Below are positions 56,457-64,000 of a stretch of DNA of 64,000 bases, in pieces. Position 1 is the first letter of the stretch; each line of letters opens with the position of its first letter. Origin of the DNA: Antedon mediterranea (Eukaryota > Echinodermata > Crinoidea > Comatulida > Antedonidae); contig NC_092670.1 of assembly GCF_964355755.1 (NCBI RefSeq), positions 17,793,201-17,857,200 on the forward strand. Direction: 5' to 3'. A model generated the notes under the pieces. The model did no database searches. It saw only the letters and a list, made by a program, of their open reading frames with translations, and was not told where the DNA came from. The position numbers were made by a program, and so were the translations under genes.

Positions 56457-58670
56457 GCACCAATCAAGAACTATTAACACTTAATGTAAATGATAATGTT
56501 GTATAAATAAGCTATCGGAGCAGTCTTGTTTTAATACATTTATTCCAACTGTATTGAATTGTATGTTTTCTTTAAAGAAGCATAACTGAGAAATTGTAAC
56601 TGCAGATACAGCATTCCTATTATAAAAACACATGGAATTGTTTAGATGGTTAGGACCGAACGTTTTGTTTTTAAATTCTTTTTTTATATGTAATATTTCC
56701 AGACTTCCTTTCGAGTTAGCTTCCATTTACAAAATGGTTACAAAAGGTTTACAAAATTCTGGTGTGAAAGCACCACTGATATCATACGTGAGGATGTAAA
56801 CCATTGAATATAAGGTGTATAGTTGTTATTGAAATGCAGTAATCTGAAATCAACCAATGAAACTCTTGCTTTTGAGGATGTCATCCTTGCTATAAATGTA
56901 ATAATTGTTTTGAAATTGACATGGTTAGAAAAAACAGCAGCAAGGGGTTCAAATATGTTGTGTTCTGTATTTATGATAGAAATGTGTTTTGATGAAGTGA
57001 AGATCTTTTTAGGATCGTTTGTTGATCTACTGTATATCAATTTGGGTTACCTACTGTAAGAAAGGAGTTTAAAGAATTAATAAACCCCTCACTCTAAGCC
57101 ATTTATTATTTGCGACAGTGTATTGTCTGCAGAAATGTTAAGGCTCACGCATTGTTTTAGCGACTAGTAAATATTCCTAGCCTATAAGATGAAAATACTC
57201 CCAGATATTTCTTCATTGTATACAATTGAAACGTTTACTAGTTTACAATAATAGTTGATGTCTATTTGTACAGTGTCCCAATAGTATCTAACCATCATGC
57301 AAATATTCATATTTATATTGCTGTTTAAAATACAAAAATATGGTGTTTCTAATTTTGGGATTTTTTTTTTTCATTCATGCAAATTACTTGCGCAAACCTT
57401 TTCAAGATATTTGACAATTGTTAATGTTATGTGTATTGGTATAAATGACATTTTATTTGGTGATGTATCTTCTAAATTATGTGTTTTGAGATATAAAATC
57501 AAGATTTATTCCAATTCCTGTTTAATTTTTTTAATTATATTATATTCTAAATAAATAATACAAATAACATTAGTTTGTGTTATTACATACAGAAATAAGT
57601 ATAGTACTTATTTATCCATGGTTGTAATAAGCAAAACTATAATATTGTAATTATTTTTTAAGTTTCATATTAAATTTAATCAGAAAAAAAACAGAGGTGG
57701 GAGAGGGGATGGTGTAACCATTTTATTGTTTAATGTAGAATAAAACCGATGATTTTTTCCCCATTCTCTTTTGTATAATAAATTTATGTGTGGTATAATA
57801 TGTTAAACTTTGTTAATGCTGAACCTCCCACATGTCAAGTAAAACTGTGTAGAAAAGTACTATTATCTTGTGTGTTTCTTAATTGCATTATTTTAACCTA
57901 TTTATTGGTGATGTGTTGTGGGGTGATGTTCGTTAGGGGTATGGATCCAGACTAAGGGCATATCAACTACCCTTCTGATTTAATATACCCTGAAAGAAAT
58001 TACATGACTGATCCAATGGGATTGCACATGAAGCGCATTCGCCCGCCTTTTGAAGCTAATAAACTGAAATTATGAACTTCTTTTTGATATTTTATGTTGG
58101 AAAAATACTGGATCTGCCATGTATGCTGGCTGCAGTGATAAGCAGGTTTTTTTCAAGAAAGTGAAAATAGGACTGTGTATAAACACTTCATGTTTCATTG
58201 TTTGTAAATTCACGACTAAAGATAGAAATCATGTGATGTACTAGAATCTATCAAACAAACGATACAGTTTCTTTCTCTGTGAAGTTCATCCGTATTATTT
58301 CCTGTATGACTGTTTTGCAGATTTTCGCCATGAGAATAACAATGATGTTAAATAGAATATAATTTGAAATGTTTAGCTTCAGTGGAAGATTCTGGCTGTA
58401 CCTGTGGGTTATTTTTGCTTTCTTTGCCACAATGAAATTGAGAAGCTCAAAAGTAACAGAACTACATACATGACGTGTACCGTAAACTTGAATGTAAATA
58501 TATTTTTTACTGTAATTTTTTATTCTGCATGGATAAAATAAGTAGGTTATTGTATCCATGATCTGTCTCTGGTAACAACGTGTTACATAATTATACATGC
58601 GCCCTCTGGATGATGGTGGTAGAAAAAACAAAAAAGTAGAGAGGGTTGGTTTGTTTGTTGTTTCTCTCCT
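56457..58670 (+). other. ARF 3' untranslated region and downstream flank
   Basis: AT-rich sequence without a supported gene. AATAAA or close variants occur near 57079, 57551, 57778 and 58058; which is the used cleavage signal cannot be decided. A 178-codon minus-strand frame at 58251-58787 lacks any recognisable domain and partly overlaps the inverted repeat at 58671. Confidence 0.45.
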
Positions 58671-59518
58671 CATGGTCAAAGAATATATATAACAAGAATG
58701 AGTAATCCGCGATTTTCCCTGTAACAGTAATATTGTCCATGTGGTAGGGCGCCGCCATAAGTGTGGATGTATCTGGGATGTATACAACTTTTTGTGACGG
58801 TTTCAATAATCAAAGGCTAGACCACCGGTAGTATTTTCATGATAAAAAATGTTATCAACTACATGCCAACATCATGTTAAATACTATTTGGATATTTAAT
58901 TGTTCGTTTTATGCAATTTATTTAGTAAAAACTGCCGTATAAACAGTTTGCTTTATCAACCGGGCGCTACGATAGCGTGACCGGGCATGTTGGTGTTTAC
59001 GCGTTTTCACGTAGGATAGTTTAATAATATTCCTATATTTAACCTGTTTCTGGTAAAACAAATAAATGTTAATGACATTTAACATTTTGTCCTATTAATA
59101 ACATGTATTTTATACTAATTTATATCATAAAAACAATACTTAATTTACCGGGCGTAGAGTAGTACACGGCAATGGTAAAGAATAGGCCGTGCTGAGTAAC
59201 GATTCGTGATTTTTGGTGTTGCTGTGTTAGGCCTTTTTTGTGAACTAACTTAGCATTTTAGTAAATAATTGTCTGTAAAAGTGAATGTACACTAGTTTGT
59301 TAATAAATATGTATTATAAAATAGTTTACAATTGCAAAAACTATTATCATAATTCTATTTAATGTGACATGTATAATATCTATTAAATCAAGTCTTATTT
59401 AGTATGTATACATCCGCCCTTATGAGGGCGGGCATCACTCACTGGAGCTCTCTGTTACAAATTTCTAATGCACAAATCGCGGAATACTCATTCTTGTGAT
59501 ATATATTCTTTGTCATGG
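58671..59518. mobile_element. Fold-back element or inverted repeat, ~848 bp, just 5' of ABITRAM
   Basis: CATGGTCAAAGAATATATAT followed by AACAAGAATGAGTAATCCGC (58671-58710) is repeated inverted at 59475-59518 (CGCGGAATACTCATTCTTGT, GATATATATTCTTTGTCATG). The inner continuation also matches weakly (CTGTAACAG and CTGTTACA). The interior has GGGCG-type patches (58972, 59152, 59422). The right arm ends about 60 bp before the ABITRAM ATG, so the ABITRAM start region abuts it. Confidence 0.65.
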
Positions 59519-59579
59519 TTAGAAGAAAACATTTGCACGTGTGTTTTTAAAAGGCCAACTCTTAGGCCTAGATATAAAT

Positions 59580-62500
59580 ATGTCGAATGTGGATAAATGC
59601 CCATATCCCTCTGTAATAGAACGTTATTTTAGACGAGGTTTTAAACTAGGTAAGCAAAGTGATAAATAATGTATGCCTCTAGCTAAACTAAGCTAGGCCG
59701 GCCCCCTAGTGTTATTATTTATTACTTGTACTCTCGGGCTGGTGTGGTGGTGGTGACCATCTTCATCTTAATCTAGGCCTATAAGTAGTAGTAGTAGTCT
59801 AGGCCTAGCTAGCATCCAGTTAGGCTAGTAAGTAGTGAAACTAGGCCTACTTACTACTGCTATTAATTATAATATAAAGGCTAGGCCTAGAGTGTAACAT
59901 ACAATTTATTTTTACAAAAGATGCCTTCATATAATTAAAAAATAATGTATCAGATATATATATATTAAAATTATTTGTTTGTTTTTTTAAATTATACTAA
60001 ACTATAAGTTCTAGCTAGTCGGCTATATATCAGCCCCGTACTTTTTATGTTTTTTTTGTAACAACAAAGCTTTGATCTCAGATCTGTCTTCTGATTGCTT
60101 TACTGTTTTATTTATTTTTATTGCTGACACCAAATAAAGTAACTGATACTTTTGCGCTCTCAAAGACATTAGTAGTGAATGATGGATGGCAAAATGTAGC
60201 ACAAATTCCAGCACACTTCATGTTTTGGATCTAGCTGTAGAACCTTCGTTGTTACCATGAAATTGATGAATGGACCACAAAACACAAATCATTTTTTTTC
60301 ACAGTAATTCAACTTATGCAAATATAAAGATGTGAATATGTCTCGCTAGGACCCAGAAAAGAGAGAAATTTATTTTTTATTAACAGACGTAATAATACGG
60401 ATGTTAATTAAAATATTAAGCCGATTTTCCATTAGGCGAATTTGTTCGCGCGAGTCCAACGTTTCAAAGAGAAAAAAATCGCCTACTCTCTTTCCACTAC
60501 ATAAGCGAATAGCTGCGACGTTCATGTTCCTCGCGTGGTTGCTGAGCATTTCGATTCGCACGAGTGCTCATGAAAGCGTCATAGCTCATTTCCTGAGCTC
60601 TGATTGGTTGCGCAATATTTCGCTTCGCAAAAAGTAGAAACAATTGGAATTAGTAAATTTCGCTGAAGCAAAAAATCAAAGGAACAAGAATTCGTCGCAG
60701 AAGGGAGTATGACAGACAGAAACTTGAATTAGCATGCGCATAGCATGACGCTTTCAATTCGCGCGAACAAATTCGCCTAGTGGAAAATCGGCTTTAGAAT
60801 TGAGTAAAAGAACATATGAACCATTAAAAGATCACAGTAAGGTCACAACTTGGAAAACTATGTATCATGTCAAACAATAATATTTAGACTTAAGTTTAAA
60901 GGTTAAGTAGGGAATTGGTTTCTTCCAATGACACTCATCCAATCAATGTGATAATAATACCACCTGTATATTGCATGTCACCGTATTTATTTTTCAGATA
61001 TGAAAGGTCCTGAAGAAGATTTTTGTATACTGAAGCATTCAAATAGGTATAATTAATTTATCAATAAATATTTAAATTTAGTTTTTAAAATGGTTTTTGT
61101 TTACATAATGTACTGTACTAATATACCTTCATCTCCCAATAAGCAAACATCTCAGACAATTTGGGTGTCGAGAAAACTAAGATATAGAAGTAATACTAGG
61201 TTTTCTAGATCTAGGAAACTAAGATATTTTCATGATAAGATTGTAGTACCAATTGTATCACAGGGGTAAGATATTTTAAGTGTAAGATTTAAATTCAGCA
61301 AATGGAATTTGTCATTCCATACCATTCTATACATACCTGCAAACAATGGGAAGTTAAAAATAAATCTGTACTCACAAAAAACCTTTGCATCTCCCAGTAG
61401 TGTACACCAAAATAAATAGACCATCAGAAGAACATATTCATGCATATTGCAATTGTTTTTAAAAAACACTTTGATTGATTTTGCTTTTTCTCATTAGAGT
61501 ATGTCTTCTAACACTTGCACCCAGCCACCCAATTGTAAAAAATACAAAAACAGTTAAAAACGTTGATTTTCAAGTATCGTCAAAAATGAATCGTTTAGAC
61601 AATAAAGTATCCGGCAAGTCAAAAAAAGTAAGTTCAAACATTTCATTTTTCAGTTTTGTTAAATATTATTCTTGCCTGTGCCCACCATTTGTTTTCTTTT
61701 TAGCTGTATGTTAATATAATAATAATATCCTGGATTTATTTAGCGCCTAATATTGTGAAACCTCTCTCATTATTACCCCAGTCATTTTTTTTGGATCAAA
61801 CCTGTATGGAAACATACTCCCATAATGCAGCTAGTAATCAGCGCAAAGTTGTGTCTTGATCTAACCGGGTTCCCATTTATACACTTGGGTGGAGAGAGGC
61901 ATACGTAAGTAAAGTATCTTGCCTAAGGATACAAGCAATGCGGAGAGAATTGGATTTGAATCTCGATCTCACGATCAGTAAGGGTTAGGGTTATGAAGGA
62001 ACCCTAACCCCAAACGCCCATATGTTACCAGCTTTCGCCCACTCTACATTCCCTGTGGTCTATCCAACCTTTTCAATATTACCACCAGTGTACACCCCCA
62101 CACTACCCTCATGTATAGGTTTACTGATTGGTACTCTAGTTCCAAAATGTTCTGTCTGGACGCTGTTTATCTATGAACTTAATTGTGACATGGCTTTTGG
62201 CATGTTTTCTGTGACCTCTAAGACCTCTTTATATTCAATGATTTAACATCAATAAATTTAACATATGAATTGTTTTTATAGGCAGAAGGATGTTTTACTT
62301 TTGTTATGAACTTGATAAACATACTTTCGTCTAATGTTCTCATGTTTTCTTCCTTTTTAACAACTTGTAGTCCATACTGGTTATTTTCTAAGAATTTTAA
62401 GAAGAGTTTTAAGAATTCACATTTTATTGAATACTGTGTCAATGACTTAACCCAACATCAGCGTTATGTTGTGTTCCTTCCTGTAATATACCATTTCTAT

Positions 62501-64000
62501 GTTTTTGTTGCAGGTGGGTCAATGTCTTAACCCAACAACAGCGTTATGTTGTGTCACTTCCTGTAATACCATTTCTATGTTTTTATTGCAGGGTGGGGAA
62601 TGGCTTTAACCCAACATCAGTGTTATGTTGCGTCACTTCCTGTAATACCATTTCTATGTTTTTTTTTTGTTGCAGGGGGTGGGGGGTGGCTAATACCCTA
62701 ACCTAACATCAGCGTTTTGTTGTTTCCCTTCCTGTAATACCATTTCTATGTTTTTTGTTGTTGCAGGGGGGGGGGGTGGCTAATACCCTAACCTAACATC
62801 AGCGTTATGTTGTTTCCCTTCCTGTAATACCATTTCTATGTTTTTTGTTGTTGCAGGGGGTGGGGGGTGGCTAATACCCTAACCTAACATCAGCGTTTTG
62901 TTGTTTCCCTTCCTGTAATACCATTTCTATGTTTTTTGTTGTTGCAGGGGGTGGGGGGTGGCTAATACCCTAACCTAACATCAGCGTTTTGTTGTTTCCC
63001 TTTCTGTAATATACCATTTCTATGTTTTTGTTGCAGGTGGGTCAGTGGCTTAACCTAACATCAGCGTTATGTTGTTTCCCTTCCTGTAATATACCATTTC
63101 TATGTTTTTGTTGCAGGGGGGTCAATGGCTTACCTAACTTCAGCGTTATGTTGTGTCCGTTCATGTAATACCATTTCTATGTTTTTGTTGCAGGGGGGTC
63201 AATGGCTTAACCCAACATCAGCGTTATGTTGTTTCCCTTCCTGTAATATACCATTTCTATGTTTTTGTTGCAGGGGGGTCAATGGCTTAACCTAACTTCA
63301 GCGTTATGTTGTGTCCGTTCATGTAATACCATTTCTATGTTTTTGTTGCAGGGGGGTCAATGGCTTAACCCAACATCAGCATTATGTTGCGTCACTTGTG
63401 ATGACGATTCAAACTATACAATGTATAGCTGTATACGAGGAAAGCTAGCAGAGGTCAATGAGAAACTACTCAAAACACCAAATCTTCTCAAAGAAAAGGT
63501 ACAATTATATGAGGATTTGTATTTTACTGTCTTATTTATAATTCTCGCATTCTTAGCATTGTCACTATCTTAAAATTGTTACATTCTTAGCATTGTCACT
63601 TTTTTAGCATTGTCTTAGCGTTATTTTCACTGTCTTAGAATTCTCACATTCTGAGCATTATCACTATCTTAAAATTGTCACATTCTTAGCATTGTCAATT
63701 TTTTAGCATTGTCTTAGCATTATCACTGCCTTAGAATTATTAACAAAATGGTCACAGTCTTAGCCTTGTCACTGTATTAATATTGCCTTTAGTGTTGTCA
63801 CTGTATTATAATAGCACATATTTCCCCTTTTTTTAGTATGACAAGGATGGTTACATTGCTATAATTCTACCAAAGATCTATGAGACAGATGAACAAATGA
63901 AAAGTTTATTAACAGAAGAACAATATAATGAGGCCATTGTGAGTAGAGGACTGAGGACGGCCGAGGACATGCCAGTTGAACAGAAGGGAGGTACAGAGAA
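59580..64000 (+). CDS. ABITRAM: ABITRAM (Simiate/FAM206A) homologue, partial at right edge
   Basis: ABITRAM is an actin-binding protein of nuclear speckles and dendritic filopodia that also affects transcription. Exons: 59580-59649, 60998-61046, 61498-61627, 63352-63498 and 63837 onward (cut by the window end); all joins keep frame. Matches to the vertebrate protein: [13 protein letters not shown] (10-22), [21 protein letters not shown] (about 31-51), [43 protein letters not shown] and [12 protein letters not shown]. The frame continues past where human ABITRAM (181 aa) ends, so this protein has a longer C-terminus. Intron 3 ends in a tandem array of eleven acceptor-like sites (see 62438-63399). 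The acceptor at 63351 was chosen because it is the only one whose downstream sequence continues into the conserved YSCIRGKL segment without running through repeat copies. Confidence 0.93.
60419..60793. mobile_element. MITE family C, 375 bp, with TTA duplication, ABITRAM intron 1
   Basis: AGCCGATTTTCCATTAGGCG with AATTTGTTCGCGCGA is repeated inverted at the right (TCGCGCGAACAAATTCGCCT, AGTGGAAAATCGGCT), about 35 bp each. TTA flanks both sides (60416-60418, 60794-60796). The interior contains further inverted pieces (GAGCTCTGATTGGTTGCGC). PIF/Harbinger-like by target duplication. Confidence 0.85.
61730..61985. repeat. Interspersed repeat family E, copy 2 (ABITRAM intron 3)
   Basis: Shares CATTATTACCCCAGTCATTT, CTGTATGGAAACATACTCCC, AAAGTATCTTGCCTAAGGAT and GCAATGCGGAGAG with 35335-35608 in the same order. 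It is followed by a small inverted motif (AGGGTTAGGGTT... AACCCTAACCCC, 61980-62011). Confidence 0.7.
62438..63399 (+). repeat. Tandem array of 3' splice sites with exon 4 start (ABITRAM)
   Basis: About twelve units of 75-91 bp. Each unit has, in order, GTCAATGGCTTAACCCAACA, TCAGCGTTATGTTGTGTC, CTTCCTGTAATACCATTTCT and ATGTTTTTGTTGCAG. Acceptor-like AG ends are at 62513, 62591, 62675, 62766, 62856, 62947, 63036, 63116, 63193, 63273 and 63351. The last one starts real exon 4 (63352), and the first ~48 nt of that exon are the repeat's exon-like part. Units 3-6 carry a G-run expansion (GGGGGTGGGGGGTGGC). The step from 63273 to 63351 is 78 nt and its frame is open. Other steps are not multiples of three. 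Confidence 0.92.
63548..63760. repeat. Tandem repeat of ~100 bp in ABITRAM intron 4
   Basis: CATTCTTAGCATTGTCACTA, TCTTAAAATTGTTACATTCT and TTTTTTAGCATTGTCTTAGC repeat with slight changes about 100 bp later. Internally they are built from an ~18-bp TTAGCATTGTCA-like motif. Confidence 0.75.

Noticed and set aside
58251-58787. 178-codon minus-strand frame downstream of ARF
   Set aside because: Long for this composition, but without any known motif; it overlaps the inverted repeat at 58671 and its residue content (Tyr, Ile, Lys, Arg) looks like translated AT-rich DNA.
61980-62011. Telomere-like AGGGTTAGGGTT
   Set aside because: Only two units, followed by an inverted AACCCTAACC; a small hairpin, not a telomeric tract.
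63259-63351. Coding frame beginning with Met before ABITRAM exon 4
   Set aside because: It is the in-frame read-through of one repeat unit, not an independent gene; kept only as a possible splice variant.

Overview
The window is animal (eukaryotic) nuclear DNA: AT-rich, with intron-split genes that use GT-AG splice sites, long gene-free stretches and many short palindromic transposon relics. The gene content (TROAP/tastin, AVL9, class I ARF, ABITRAM and two rhodopsin-type receptors) and the very frequent palindrome TAGGCCTA suggest a marine invertebrate deuterostome, most likely an echinoderm. That placement is inference; the sequence read alone does not fix the class. There is no sign of bacterial operons, CRISPR, rRNA or tRNA genes.

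Layout. 1-6 kb is gene-free, with a roughly 1.1 kb minisatellite at 3.5-4.6 kb. A receptor gene lies on the minus strand at 6.1-7.1 kb and its likely paralogue on the plus strand at 20.8-21.8 kb. The 13.7 kb between them holds MITEs and a 1.07 kb non-autonomous transposon. A two-exon gene for a small protein with an MGCGS N-terminus is at 24.7-25.2 kb (minus). A 1.2 kb element with inverted ends carrying NotI-type GCGGCCGC sequences is at 26.3-27.5 kb. TROAP (15 coding exons, plus, 27.9-35.8 kb) and AVL9 (14 coding exons, minus, 48.9-39.6 kb) are convergent, separated by two tandem arrays. AVL9 and an ARF1-like GTPase gene (52.2-56.5 kb, plus) are divergent. ABITRAM (from 59.6 kb, plus) runs off the right edge within its fifth coding exon.

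I reconstructed all multi-exon genes by hand. Every exon join keeps the reading frame, and the exon lengths sum to whole codons: TROAP 994 aa, AVL9 757 aa, ARF 184 aa, the small protein 118 aa. The genes do not form one pathway. ARF and AVL9 both act in membrane traffic, TROAP in mitosis, ABITRAM with actin and transcription.

Most unusual feature: the 3' splice site of ABITRAM intron 3, with about 48 nt of the following exon, is tandemly repeated, giving eleven acceptor-like sites in a row (62.44-63.40 kb). The last upstream copy is in frame and open, so its use would insert 26 residues. Smaller tandem duplications that include a 3' splice site also occur at ARF exon 5 and TROAP exon 3. Three of the five intron-bearing coding regions here therefore show the same kind of event, which I consider the best candidate for something undescribed. 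Several MITE families share 3-bp TWA target duplications, and one suggests Harbinger-type mobilisation of otherwise unrelated sequences.
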